NCBI GenBank assembly: GCA_018710945.1
Contig: DVIW01000007.1
Location: 55,532-119,531 of the forward strand
Length of the DNA: 64,000 bases
Direction: 5' to 3'
Source: Candidatus Aphodovivens avistercoris
GTDB lineage: Bacteria; Actinomycetota; Coriobacteriia; Coriobacteriales; Eggerthellaceae
Each line of letters begins with the position of its first letter. The stretch's first letter is position 1. A program made the translations under genes and the position numbers. Below, piece by piece: positions 54,550-63,062 of the stretch. The notes beneath the pieces were generated by a model. That model did no database searches. It saw only the letters and a list, made by a program, of their open reading frames with translations, and was not told the origin of the DNA.

Positions 54550-55839
54550 CTAGTGGACGCTGCAGCTCAGGCAGGGGTCGTAGGCGCGGACGAGCTTCTC
54601 CACCTCGGCGCGCACCTCATCGGCCGAAGCGCCGTCGGCCACCAGCTTCTCGGCCAGAACGCGCATGTCGGCCTCCAGGTTCGCGACGTTCTGCGCGGTG
54701 GGCGTGATGATGGAGGCGTGCTTCACGCGGCCCTCGCCGTCCAGCTCCAGCTCGTGGAACAGCGCCCCGCGCGGCGCCTCGGTGAAGCCCACGCCGTGAC
54801 CGGCGCGCACCGTGAAGGGCGCCGGCTCGCTGGTTCCCTCGAAGTCGCCGTCGGCCAGGCGGCGGCACAGATCGGCGCAGCGCTCCAGCGCGTCGACGAT
54901 CTCCACCGCCTGCGCCACGTTGTTGCAAAACGGGTTGCGCTCGGGCGGGCGCAGGCCCACCTTCGCGGCGGCCATCTTCGCGCGGCGCCCCAAGAACTGC
55001 CACGACTGGTTGACGCGCGCCAGCGCCCCGGTGAAGTAGGGGGAGCCGGTGCTGCGCACGCGCGCCAGAAGCGCCGCGGAGTGCGCCACCGCGTACTCCT
55101 CCACCGCCTCGTCCACGTCGTCGCAGTCGAACGACAGCGCCGCGTCGATGAAGCGCGCCATGCGCGAGTCCGACACCGCGTAGCGGTCGGGCGCGCCCAT
55201 CGCCAGCAGGTCGCCGGCCGTCTGGATGGCGGGCGCCTCGAAGGAGTGGAACAGATCCACCGCCGCCTCGGCGAACTCCAGCGACGCCTCCAGCTTGTCG
55301 GCCAGCGCGCGGTAGTCATCCGCCGAGATCTCGTGGGTGAAGCCGCCCACCACCGCCGTGATGGGGTGCACCGAGCGCCCGCCCACCTTCGTGCACAGCT
55401 CGTTGCCGAGCGCCTTGAGCGCCAACGCCTGGTCGAACAGCACCGGGTCGGCGTCGGCTAAGGGGAACACGCTTTTGTGCCCCAGAAAGTCCGGCGCGGC
55501 GAACACGAACAGGTGCGTCGCGTGGTTCTGCAGATACGAGCCGTACACCAGAAGGTCGCGCAGCGCGCGCGTGCGGTCGGACACCGCCACGCCGAAGATG
55601 CGCTCGATGGCCAGAAGGTCGGTGACCACGTGGCTGGCCGAGCAGATGCCGCAGATGCGCGAGGCGATGTAGGGCACTTCCTCGAAGCGCCGCCCGCGCA
55701 CCATGCTCTCGAACAGGCGCGCCGGCTCCACCACGTTCATCTCGACGGTCTTCACCGCGCCGTCCTCGATGACCACGCGCACGTTGCCGTGCCCCTCGAC
55801 GCGGGCGATATGGTCCACCTGGATAGCGGTCTTGGTCAT
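54550..55839 (-). CDS. hydA: Group-3b [NiFe] hydrogenase large (catalytic) subunit, lacking a C-terminal extension
   Basis: A 429-residue catalytic subunit. Metal ligands are the N-terminal RICGICSASH (Cys63, Cys66) and the C-terminal DPCLSCSVH (Cys423, Cys426), with His429 the last residue. In most [NiFe] hydrogenases an extension follows this histidine and is cut off by a protease during maturation; here the stop codon follows directly. The SRICGIC region and VRGRRFEEVPYIASR match group 3 cytoplasmic enzymes. It follows the delta subunit by 10 bases. Confidence 0.93.
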   Translation of the reverse strand: MTKTAIQVDHIARVEGHGNVRVVIEDGAVKTVEMNVVEPARLFESMVRGRRFEEVPYIASRICGICSASHVVTDLLAIERIFGVAVSDRTRALRDLLVYGSYLQNHATHLFVFAAPDFLGHKSVFPLADADPVLFDQALALKALGNELCTKVGGRSVHPITAVVGGFTHEISADDYRALADKLEASLEFAEAAVDLFHSFEAPAIQTAGDLLAMGAPDRYAVSDSRMARFIDAALSFDCDDVDEAVEEYAVAHSAALLARVRSTGSPYFTGALARVNQSWQFLGRRAKMAAAKVGLRPPERNPFCNNVAQAVEIVDALERCADLCRRLADGDFEGTSEPAPFTVRAGHGVGFTEAPRGALFHELELDGEGRVKHASIITPTAQNVANLEADMRVLAEKLVADGASADEVRAEVEKLVRAYDPCLSCSVH

Positions 55840-55849
55840 GCGATCATCC

Positions 55850-56650
55850 TCACTGGACGTCCCGCAGCGCGGGGTTGGTCTGGTTGAACATCTCGAGCGC
55901 CTGGTCGAAGTCAGCGACGGGGATGCCCGCCGCCTCGCAGGCCGCGCGCGCCGCCGGCAAGTTGGCCTCCGGCGACAGCCCGGCGCAGCCGTTGCAGGGG
56001 CGGCCCAGGTTCACGCAGCGGGCACCGCACCCGGCGCGGGTGACCAGCCCCAGGCACAGCCGGCCCTGCCGGTAGAAGCAGCCCGTCTCGTTGCGCTTGC
56101 ACGAGCCGCACATCGTGGCCGTGCCGAGCGTCTTGTTCGAGCCGTAGAGCGCCTGCTGCAGCACGTCCACGAAGTCGTAGCTGTCGATGGGGCAGCACCG
56201 CACCTCGAAGTCCACGTCCACCACCGAGCCCACCGAGCGCGGCGAGATCATCTCGCCGCAGGCGTCGGGCACCGTGTCGTACACGCTGCCGGGGCGCTGG
56301 ATGAAGCCCTCGGCCGCCATGCCGGGCACGCCAGCGGTGGTGGCGCAGGCGCCCACCGCGATGAGGCACGACGCCTTCTCGCGCAGCCGGCGCACCAGCC
56401 GCTCGGACTCCTCGGTGGTCACCGCGCCCTCGACGACCGCCACGTCGAACTCCTCGGGCATCGGCTCGCTGGAAGCCAGCTGCCAGTAGCGCAGGTCGAT
56501 CTGCCCCAGCACCTCGGTCAGATGCGCCTCGGCGTTGGTGATCTGCAGCTGGCAGCCGAAGCAGCTGGCCAGCCCCACCACCACCACGCGCGGCGCGCCG
56601 GCGCGCTTCGGGGGAAACAGCGAGGTAGAGTTCATTTCCGCACGCTCCAT
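55850..56650 (-). CDS. hydD: Hydrogenase small subunit (delta)
   Basis: A 266-residue small subunit of the [NiFe] pair with iron-sulfur clusters. The proximal cluster motif reads ASCFGCQLQ near residue 29-37; later cysteines are in GACATTAG, MCGSCKRN, CGARCVNLGRPCNGCAG. No TAT signal is present, in keeping with a cytoplasmic enzyme. It begins one base after the end of the gamma gene and precedes hydA by 10 bases, the order hydB-G-D-A of the Pyrococcus type. Confidence 0.93.
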   Translation of the reverse strand: MERAEMNSTSLFPPKRAGAPRVVVVGLASCFGCQLQITNAEAHLTEVLGQIDLRYWQLASSEPMPEEFDVAVVEGAVTTEESERLVRRLREKASCLIAVGACATTAGVPGMAAEGFIQRPGSVYDTVPDACGEMISPRSVGSVVDVDFEVRCCPIDSYDFVDVLQQALYGSNKTLGTATMCGSCKRNETGCFYRQGRLCLGLVTRAGCGARCVNLGRPCNGCAGLSPEANLPAARAACEAAGIPVADFDQALEMFNQTNPALRDVQ

Positions 56651-56651
56651 C

Positions 56652-57563
56652 CTACATCGACCCCTGGATGTTCTTGGCTTCCCAGTAGTTGAACACCGGC
56701 CCGTCGATGCACACGTACTGGTGCCCGATCTGGCAGTGCCCGCACTTGCCCATACCGCACTTCATGTGGCGCTCGAAGCTGCAGTAGATGTGGTCGTACT
56801 CGATGCCCTTCTTGCGCATCTCGTCGATGACGAACCGGTACATCACCGGCGGGCCGCACACCGCGCCGAAGGTGTTGCCGGGGTCGATCTCCAGCCCGGA
56901 AAACGGCACGGTCACCACGCCCACTTCCCCGTCCCAGGTAGGATCGGGATGGTCCACCGTCAGATGCAGCTCGAAGTCCTTGCGGTGCTTCCACATCTCG
57001 AACTGGCTGCGGAACATGACCTCGGAGGGAGAGCGCGAGCCGTAGATGATGGTCACCTTGCCGAACTCGCTGCGCTCGTCGTGGATGTTGTTGATGAGCG
57101 AGCGCAGAGGCGCGATGCCCAAACCGCCCGCCACCAGCAGGATGTCGTGGCCCTTCATGCTGTCCACCGGAAACCCCCGGCCGAAGGGGCCGCGGATGCC
57201 CACGATGTCGCCGCACTGCAGCTTGTGCAGCGCCTCGGTGAAGCGGCCGGCCCGCCGCACGCACAGCTCGATGAAGCCGCGCTTGGTGGGCGAGCTGGAG
57301 ATGGAGATGGGCGCCTCGCCCACCCCGAAGATGGAAAGCTCCACGAACTGCCCGGGCTCGTGATGGAACGCCTCGCGGATGCGGTCGTCTATCAGGCGAA
57401 ACTCGAACAGCTTCTCGTAGGCGGTCAGGTCGGTGATGGAGGTGATGCGCGCCGGCCAGGGGCGGTACGGGTTCGCCGCCATCAGCTGGGCGCCCGTGCG
57501 GCGCTCGGGGGGTTCGTGGAACGGATGCACCCTCACCGTGGAGACCGCGCAGCTAATCGGCAT
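56652..57563 (-). CDS. hydG: Hydrogenase FAD/NAD-binding subunit (gamma)
   Basis: A 303-residue flavoprotein of the ferredoxin-NADP reductase type. The FAD motif is APISISSSPTKRG; the NAD site VAGGLGIAPLRSLI; the C-terminal [2Fe-2S]-type cluster cysteines are in MKCGMGKCGHCQIGHQYVC. It passes electrons between the iron-sulfur chain and NAD(P). The ATG at 57563 overlaps the beta stop by 11 bases and has GAGGAAGGGGG upstream within the beta gene. Confidence 0.93.
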   Translation of the reverse strand: MPISCAVSTVRVHPFHEPPERRTGAQLMAANPYRPWPARITSITDLTAYEKLFEFRLIDDRIREAFHHEPGQFVELSIFGVGEAPISISSSPTKRGFIELCVRRAGRFTEALHKLQCGDIVGIRGPFGRGFPVDSMKGHDILLVAGGLGIAPLRSLINNIHDERSEFGKVTIIYGSRSPSEVMFRSQFEMWKHRKDFELHLTVDHPDPTWDGEVGVVTVPFSGLEIDPGNTFGAVCGPPVMYRFVIDEMRKKGIEYDHIYCSFERHMKCGMGKCGHCQIGHQYVCIDGPVFNYWEAKNIQGSM

Positions 57564-58590
57564 CGGCCGCCCCCTTCCTCTCGAAGAACTTCAGCACCTC
57601 GATGGGATTGATGTTCGCCTTGCAGGCGATGACGCAGCGGCCGCACCCCACGCACAGCATGCGGTCGTGGGTGGCCAGAAAGCCGTTGAGCTTGTGGTAC
57701 ATGCGGTGCCGCACGCGCACGGCCCCGGTGCTGCGGAAGTTGTGGCCGCCCGCCACCTGCGCGAACTGCGGCGCGGTGCAGGCGTCCCACACGCGCTCGC
57801 GCCGCCCCGTCTCGCCGTCGGGGTCCAGCGTGTCGCGGATGTCGAAGCAGAAGCAGGTGGGGCACACCGCCGAGCACGCCGTGCACGACAGGCAGCGCCC
57901 GCCCAGCTCGTCCCAGAACGGGTCCCCGTGGAAGGCGTCCATCAGCATGGCCACCTCCTGGATGTTGGGGATGTCGGGATTGAACGCCGCCTGGCGCCGG
58001 CGCGTGGCGTGGCGGAACTCGATGCGCTCGGCATCGGTGGCCTCGCGCGGGCTGCACGCCGCCTCCAGGATGTTGGCCGCGTCGACGCTGGAGATGCTGA
58101 CCAAATACTTCCCGCCGATGTCCTGCAAAAACAGATCGTAGCCGAAGCGCGCCTCGTCGGAGCCCCACAGGTGGCAGAAGCAGGTGTCGGTGGGCATGCA
58201 GCTGATGCCCACGATCAGCGTGGCCTCGCGACGCGCCACGTAGTAGGGGTCGGGGTAGCGCCCGTCCTTGAACACCACGTCCAGGCGGTTGAGCGCGTTG
58301 ATGTCGCACGCGTGCGCGCCGAAGATCACCCGCGGGGTTATCTCGGCCGCGAAGTCGGTCACCTCGTTCGAGCGCGCGTCGAAGGTCATGAGCGTCTCGT
58401 CGGGTGGCAGGAAGTACTTTTTCGGCGACGCGACCGTGCGGTCGTAGTCCAGCTCGATCTCGTCGAACGACGAGACCGCCTCGAAGCGGTAGACCGCGCC
58501 CCGCTTCACCGGCGCCACCACCTCGTAGGATTCCATGAACGCCGAGACGAGCGCCGGCAGCTCCGACGCCTCGATGACCCTGTACAGCAT
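57553..58590 (-). CDS. hydB: Hydrogenase 4Fe-4S subunit (beta), sulfhydrogenase-type
   Basis: A 345-residue iron-sulfur subunit. Two ferredoxin-like cysteine groups are visible: CLSCTACSAVCPTCFCFD (near residue 235) and CVGCGRCVIACKANINP (near 320). The N-terminal part resembles the sulfhydrogenase beta family (SPKKYFLPP, FGAHACDINALNRLD). It heads the hydBGDA operon. The upstream gap to ndk is 178 bases and holds a terminator, so the operon promoter must lie here or upstream of 58590. Confidence 0.92.
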   Translation of the reverse strand: MLYRVIEASELPALVSAFMESYEVVAPVKRGAVYRFEAVSSFDEIELDYDRTVASPKKYFLPPDETLMTFDARSNEVTDFAAEITPRVIFGAHACDINALNRLDVVFKDGRYPDPYYVARREATLIVGISCMPTDTCFCHLWGSDEARFGYDLFLQDIGGKYLVSISSVDAANILEAACSPREATDAERIEFRHATRRRQAAFNPDIPNIQEVAMLMDAFHGDPFWDELGGRCLSCTACSAVCPTCFCFDIRDTLDPDGETGRRERVWDACTAPQFAQVAGGHNFRSTGAVRVRHRMYHKLNGFLATHDRMLCVGCGRCVIACKANINPIEVLKFFERKGAADAD

Positions 58591-58660
58591 GCCTTCGTCC
58601 TATCTGTCCGGAAGATGCCTTGCCGTCCGGATCGCACCCGCGCCCCGCGCGCCCTGCCCG

Positions 58661-58724
58661 AAAAACGGGAAAGCCCCGACCCCCCTGCCGCCCTCCCCTT
58701 TTTGCGGGCGGGCGGGATCGGGGC
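58661..58724 (-). terminator. Terminator after ndk
   Basis: On the minus strand, arms GCCCCGA and TCGGGGC (58673-58679, 58718-58724), lengthened by CCC/GGG around a GC-rich loop, are followed by TTTCCCGTTTTT. The structure lies 45 bases after the ndk stop at 58769 and separates ndk from hydB. Confidence 0.6.
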
Positions 58725-58768
58725 GCCGAGGCTTGTGCAGGCGCGTTGGCCCGAGCGTTCGCTTCGCG

Positions 58769-59179
58769 CTACTTGGCCGGGAAGAACACGCCGATCTCGC
58801 GCTCGGCGGACTCGGGGGAATCCGATCCGTGAATGACATTTTCGTCCATGATGAGGCCGAAATCGCCGCGAATCGTGCCGGGGGCCGCTTCAGCCGGATT
58901 AGTGGCGCCCATGAGCGCGCGCACCTTGGCCACCGCGCCCTCGCCGGAGATGACCATCTTCACCACCGGGCCGGAGGTGATGTAGGAGATCAGGCCGTCG
59001 TAGAAGGGCTTGCCCTCGTGCTCGGCGTAGTTGGCCTTGGCCTGCTCGGGCGTGACCATGCCCATCTCCAGGCGCTCGATGGTCAGGCCGGCGCGCTCGA
59101 AGCGGTTGACGATCTCGCCGATGTGGCCGTTGCGCACGCCATCGGGCTTGATCATGCTGTAGGTTCTCTGGATCGCCAT
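58769..59179 (-). CDS. ndk: Nucleoside-diphosphate kinase
   Basis: A 136-residue kinase. It begins MAIQRTYSMIKPDGVRNGHI and has the catalytic histidine motif NVIHGSDSPESAEREI, with the usual length. It balances nucleoside di- and triphosphates in the cytoplasm. It is followed by a hairpin terminator, so probably a single-gene unit or the end of a transcript with the TPR gene upstream. Confidence 0.97.
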   Translation of the reverse strand: MAIQRTYSMIKPDGVRNGHIGEIVNRFERAGLTIERLEMGMVTPEQAKANYAEHEGKPFYDGLISYITSGPVVKMVISGEGAVAKVRALMGATNPAEAAPGTIRGDFGLIMDENVIHGSDSPESAEREIGVFFPAK

Positions 59180-59350
59180 GGATACCCTGCCTTTCGATTC
59201 TCGGTTCTGCTTTGCTTTGGTTGCTTGCCTTTTTCGCTCTGGTCATCCGGGGGCTCCCCCGGAAAAAGCGCGGTTGGAAACGCGCGCCCGCCGGTCGCGG
59301 AGGACGGCAGGCGCGCAGGCGGCGCGGTTGCGCCGAAAGCGCCACGGACG

Positions 59351-60712
59351 CTAGTTCTGGCTGGGGAAGTACAGCTCCACGTCGGACACCTTCCACCCGA
59401 TCAGGTCGCGGGAAAGCGTCACCTGGTAGCTGGCCTGCCCGCCCTCGGGCGTGGCGGCGGTCACGTAGGCCACCGACGCGCTCATCGACTTGTCCATGCC
59501 GTCGATGGTCGGGGCACTGTCCTGCACGAGCAGGTCCGCCATCGCCTGGGCGTCCTCGTCGGAGACGCCCTCGGCCATGACGCTTTGCGCGCCCGACGGG
59601 TCGGAGAACAGCTGCGTCACCACCGACTCCTGCGTGGGGAAGCCGAAGCCCTGCGTGTACAGCACCACGCACGCGCCCACCGCCAGAAGCAGCACGATGA
59701 TGATGGCGATGAAGATCTTCAGCCCCACGCCGCGGCGCTTGCGGTCCTGCTTGGCCAGACCGCGCGACCACTGCTCCAGCTCCTCGTCGGAGGCCGTGAA
59801 GAAGCGGTCGTCGTCAGCGGCGCCGCCCGGGTAGGCCTGCGCGTCGTAGGCGTCGGCGTAGTAGTACGGGTCGGAGGCGTCGGACGCGTCGTAGGCGCCC
59901 TCCATCTCCTCGGGATAGAGCGCCGAGCCGTCGGCGGTCACGTCCAGACCGGACGTGTCGGCCACCGGCGCGATGGCCTGCGTCACCTCGGAAGTGCCCT
60001 GGGCCACCGCCGCCACGGCGCGCTGGTAGTCCACGCTGGCCGAGTCGCTCAGGTAGTAGGTCTTGTCGGAGATGGCCTGCTCGAAGGCCGTCACGGCCTT
60101 CTGCATCTGGCCGCTGGCCACGTAGGCCTGCCCCAGGTTCGCGTAGAGCTTGTTGCGCGTGTCGGGGCGCAGGTCGAACTGCAGCGCGCTCTCGTAGGAG
60201 GCCACGGCGTCCGCGGGGCGCCCCAGCGCCATGAAGCAGATGCCCAGGTTCAGCAGCGCCTTGGTGGGGTCGGGGTTGGCCTCGTCCAGCGCGGCCTCGC
60301 GGAAGGCCACGCCCGCCTCAGCCGACTTGCCCAGCTTCAAAAGCGCGCTGCCCATGCCGCTGTAGGCCTTGTACGCGGCGTCGTAGGACGCGTCGGCCAC
60401 CGCCAGCTCGAAGTGGCGCACGGCGTTCTCGTAGTCGTGCAGCGAGGCGTAGGACGTGCCCAGGTTGTAGTTCACCGCGCCGAGGGCCCCGTAGGCGCCG
60501 TCGGCCGTGGCCTGGGTGTAGGCGTGGATGGCCTCGTTGGGATCGCGCAGCTTCACGAGGCAGTTGCCGATGCGGTGGTACAGAAGCCCCGCCTCGCCAG
60601 GCGCCAAGGGGAAAGCGGCATCCTGCAGGCACTGGGTGTAGGCCTGCAGCGCCCACTGGTAGTCCTTCGCGGCGTAGGCCGCCTGCGCCTGTTGGTAAAG
60701 ATCGTTGTTCAT
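59351..60712 (-). CDS. TPR-repeat protein with C-terminal membrane anchor and outer domain
   Basis: A 453-residue protein. Residues 1-240 contain about six tetratricopeptide repeats (start MNNDLYQQAQAAYAAKDYQW; later NLGICFMALGRPADAVASYE and ANLGQAYVASGQMQKAVTAF). A Tyr/Asp/Ala-rich acidic linker leads to one membrane helix (IFIAIIIVLLLAVGACVVLY, about 333-352) and a ~100-residue outer domain that shows no catalytic motif. Topology is probably TPR inside, small domain outside. It lies between the cyclophilin and ndk genes and has GAAGGAACC upstream. The partner is unknown. Confidence 0.82.
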   Translation of the reverse strand: MNNDLYQQAQAAYAAKDYQWALQAYTQCLQDAAFPLAPGEAGLLYHRIGNCLVKLRDPNEAIHAYTQATADGAYGALGAVNYNLGTSYASLHDYENAVRHFELAVADASYDAAYKAYSGMGSALLKLGKSAEAGVAFREAALDEANPDPTKALLNLGICFMALGRPADAVASYESALQFDLRPDTRNKLYANLGQAYVASGQMQKAVTAFEQAISDKTYYLSDSASVDYQRAVAAVAQGTSEVTQAIAPVADTSGLDVTADGSALYPEEMEGAYDASDASDPYYYADAYDAQAYPGGAADDDRFFTASDEELEQWSRGLAKQDRKRRGVGLKIFIAIIIVLLLAVGACVVLYTQGFGFPTQESVVTQLFSDPSGAQSVMAEGVSDEDAQAMADLLVQDSAPTIDGMDKSMSASVAYVTAATPEGGQASYQVTLSRDLIGWKVSDVELYFPSQN

Positions 60713-60761
60713 CTGGTTCCTTCGATGGTTCCTTCGGTTTCCCGCAGTGGAAGCCCTGCCG

Positions 60762-61295
60762 CTACTCCGCCGCGTTCTCGATCTCGACCGTCTCGATGAC
60801 GTCGCCCACGCGCAGCTTGGCGATCACGTCCATGCCCTCGATGGTCTGGCCGAACACGGTGTAGCCGGAGTCCAGCATGGGCTGGGCGCCCAGGCAGAAG
60901 TAGAACTGCGAGCCGGCGGAGTTGGGGTTCTGCGAGCGGGCCATGGCCAGCGCGCCATCCTTGTGCTCGTTGTGCGGGTTGGTGGTGAACTCCTCCTGGA
61001 TGGAGTAGCCCGGGCCGCCCGTGCCCAGGCCGGCGAAGGGGTTGTTGGCCTTCTCCACCACTTCCTCAGGCGCGAGGTCGCGCGTGTTGGGGCAGCCGCC
61101 CTGGATGACGAAGCCCGGCACGTAGCGGTGGAACTTCAGGTTGTCGTAGAAGCCCTTGCGCGCCAGCTCGACGAAGTTGCCCACGTGGATGGGGGCGTCG
61201 GTGCCCGCCAGCTGCACGCGGATGTCGCCCTTGGACGTCTTGATAACGGCGATCTCCTCGCCCGTCGGCTGGTACTCGGGGGTGTACATGGCCAT
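60762..61295 (-). CDS. ppiB: Cyclophilin-type peptidyl-prolyl isomerase
   Basis: A 177-residue single-domain cyclophilin. Motifs: FHRYVPGFVIQGG, SAGSQFYFCLG and YTVFGQTIEGMDVI, with the catalytic Arg in FHR. It has no signal peptide, so it acts in the cytoplasm. The AAGGAG ahead of ATCATG favours the start at 61295 or one ATG three codons earlier; I take 61295. Confidence 0.93.
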   Translation of the reverse strand: MAMYTPEYQPTGEEIAVIKTSKGDIRVQLAGTDAPIHVGNFVELARKGFYDNLKFHRYVPGFVIQGGCPNTRDLAPEEVVEKANNPFAGLGTGGPGYSIQEEFTTNPHNEHKDGALAMARSQNPNSAGSQFYFCLGAQPMLDSGYTVFGQTIEGMDVIAKLRVGDVIETVEIENAAE

Positions 61296-61570
61296 GATCG
61301 GCTCCTTCAGGTTCGCTTGTCTGATTCCTCGGCGCGCTTCCTGCGCTGCGCCCCGCGCCCGGCGCCCTTCGGCGTCTGGCAGCGGCAAACGCGGCGCGCG
61401 GCACCGCATAGCGAAGAAGGATTCTACCAGCCGCCGCCCCGTGAGCGGGAAAAACCTTACAACATCCACGCCGAGGCGGCGTGCGGCCCGGCGCGCGGAC
61501 GGCGCCGGGCGGGCGACCCGGGCGCGCAGGATCGGGAGCAGGGGCGCAGCGCATGCCGTCGCGTCCGGGC

Positions 61571-61666
61571 GGGGGCGGGGTCTCACGCGCAGTTCCGCAC
61601 GAGCCGAACGCGCCAGTGGCGCGTTCGCGCGAGCACAGGACTGTTTGAGCACGAGGCCCCGCCCCC
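61571..61666. repeat. Long imperfect palindrome, possible structured RNA
   Basis: Outer arms of 14 bases (61571-61584 and 61653-61666) pair with one G-U, an inner CAGTTCC/GGACTG stem pairs with a bulge, and the apex is a perfect 10-base-pair hairpin CGAACGCGCC-AGT-GGCGCGTTCG (61605-61627). The element is compatible with either strand. It has no T-run, so it does not look like a terminator. It could be a structured RNA, an extragenic repeat or a protein-binding palindrome. Confidence 0.65.
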
Positions 61667-61707
61667 CACCCGAACCCCCGCTTCGTTCCCTTGCCCTGAA
61701 ACGCGAA

Positions 61708-61738
61708 GCGGGCCGGCAGCGTCTTGCTGCCGGCCCGC
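61708..61738 (-). terminator. Terminator of tRNA-Glu
   Basis: A perfect 13-base-pair stem, GCGGGCCGGCAGC with GCTGCCGGCCCGC around a five-base loop, lies 11 bases after the 3' end of the tRNA. Downstream bases on the minus strand are TTCGCGTTTC, a weak pyrimidine tract. Confidence 0.75.
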
Positions 61739-61748
61739 GCACATCCGA

Positions 61749-61823
61749 TGGTGCCCCCAACGGGAATCGAACCCGTGTCTCAGCCTTGAAAGGGCCGCGT
61801 CCTGACCTCTAGACTATGGGGAC
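61749..61823 (-). tRNA. tRNA-Glu (anticodon TTC)
   Basis: A 75-base cloverleaf on the minus strand: acceptor GTCCCCA pairs with TGGGGGC, anticodon stem CGGCC/GGCTG holds loop CTTTCAA (anticodon TTC), T-arm ACGGG/CCCGT holds the loop TTCGATT, and the 3' end is ACCA. It decodes glutamate GAA and GAG codons. Promoter elements lie at 61855-61883. Confidence 0.96.
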
Positions 61824-61854
61824 GTTGCTGCCTTCCTCTGGGGAAAGCTTGAAC

Positions 61855-61883
61855 ATTATCCCAGACGTCTGCCGTGCATGCAA
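61855..61883 (-). promoter_or_regulatory. Promoter of tRNA-Glu
   Basis: On the minus strand, TTGCAT (61883-61878), a 17-base spacer and GATAAT (61860-61855, five of six) lie 32 bases before the tRNA 5' end. Confidence 0.6.
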
Positions 61884-61920
61884 GGAGGAATTCCCCTTAT
61901 TTTCCGCCGGCACCGCACCG

Positions 61921-62886
61921 CTATCGGCTGCGTCGCAGCGCGGCGTAGGTGCGAGTGACCTCCAGCTCGTACTGCTTGCGGGCTCCCTTCACCACGGTGT
62001 CCAGTATCAGCCCGCACACCAGCGACACCGCCCCGCAGCCCACCAGCGCCACGGCCAGAAGGGCGCTCGGCAGCCGCGGAACCAGGCCGGTCTGCGCGAA
62101 CTCCCAGACGACGGGCACGCCCACGACCAGCCCCAGCACGCAGAACAGCAGCGCCACCCAGCCGAACAGCGCCAGCGGCCGGTAGTCCTTGAACAGCGAC
62201 AGGATGGTCAGGATCACCTTCACGCCGTCGGAGACGGTGGACAGCTTCGACTCGCTTCCCTCCGGGCGGTCGCGGTAGTCGATGGGCACCTCCGCGATGC
62301 GCCAGCGCTTGTCCACCGCGTGGATGGACAGCTCCGTCTCGATCTCGAAGCCGGGCGAGAGCACCGGCATGGTCTTGGCGAACACCTCGTTGAACGCGCG
62401 GTAGCCCGTCATCACGTCGGAGAACTTGAAGCCGTAGATGCCCTTGATGAGCACGCGCACCAGGTCGTTTCCGAAGCCGTGGAACGCGCGGTCGTTCTCC
62501 TGCCCGTAGGTGCCGTTGGACAGCCTGTCGCCCACCACCATGTCGGCCTCGTCGGCCACGAGCGGGGCCAGCAGGTCGCGCGCGGCCTCGGCCGGGTAGG
62601 TGTCGTCGCCGTCCACCATCACGTAGTAGTCGGCGTCGATGTCGCGCAGCATCTGGCGCACCACGTTGCCCTTGCCCTGGCGGCGCTCCACCCGCACGAC
62701 GGCGCCGTGCTCGGCGGCGATGCGCCCGGTGCCGTCGGTGGAGTTGTTGTCGTAGACGTAGACGCGCGCGCCCGGCAGCTCGCGCTTGAAATCGTCGACC
62801 ACCTTGGCGATGGTGACGGACTCGTTGTAGCACGGCACGAGCACGGCGACGTTGCCGAACCCGCCCTCGCTGGCGCCCTGGTGCAT
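61921..62886 (-). CDS. Family-2 glycosyltransferase, dolichol/polyprenyl-phosphate-mannose type
   Basis: A 321-residue membrane enzyme. Its GT2 domain starts VAVLVPCYNESVTIAKVVDD and shows YVMVDGDDTYPAEAARDLL (DxD-like acidic site) and MTGYRAFNEVFAKT. Two C-terminal hydrophobic segments (LALFGWVALLFCVLGLVVGV; LVGCGAVSLVCGLILDTVVK) anchor it. Such enzymes load a sugar onto a lipid carrier, feeding cell-wall or lipoglycan glycosylation. It is divergent from gtrA, whose product usually handles lipid-linked sugars, a sensible pair. GAGAAGGGGG lies before the ATG at 62886. Confidence 0.88.
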   Translation of the reverse strand: MHQGASEGGFGNVAVLVPCYNESVTIAKVVDDFKRELPGARVYVYDNNSTDGTGRIAAEHGAVVRVERRQGKGNVVRQMLRDIDADYYVMVDGDDTYPAEAARDLLAPLVADEADMVVGDRLSNGTYGQENDRAFHGFGNDLVRVLIKGIYGFKFSDVMTGYRAFNEVFAKTMPVLSPGFEIETELSIHAVDKRWRIAEVPIDYRDRPEGSESKLSTVSDGVKVILTILSLFKDYRPLALFGWVALLFCVLGLVVGVPVVWEFAQTGLVPRLPSALLAVALVGCGAVSLVCGLILDTVVKGARKQYELEVTRTYAALRRSR

Positions 62887-63062
62887 GCGCCCCCCTTCTC
62901 CTGTTTTCCCTAACCCATTATCGTAAGGGATCCCGCCGCCCTCCGCTTCGGAAAACGTCGGAATCCAAAGGAAAACGCACAGCGCGGCGCGGGAGCGCGC
63001 TGGTTTTGTGCCACAATGGGCCCGCCAAGCCGGCGCGCGAACAGCATCGGGAAGGGAGCGGG

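Larger units (their letters stand above)
61296..61748. other. Intergenic region upstream of ppiB: structured palindrome and tRNA terminator
   Basis: No gene is credible in these 453 bases. A ~96-base imperfect palindrome (61571-61666) and the terminator of tRNA-Glu (61708-61738), both described separately, occupy the right half; the left half (61296-61560) holds GC-rich leader sequence of ppiB without an identified promoter. Confidence 0.6.
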
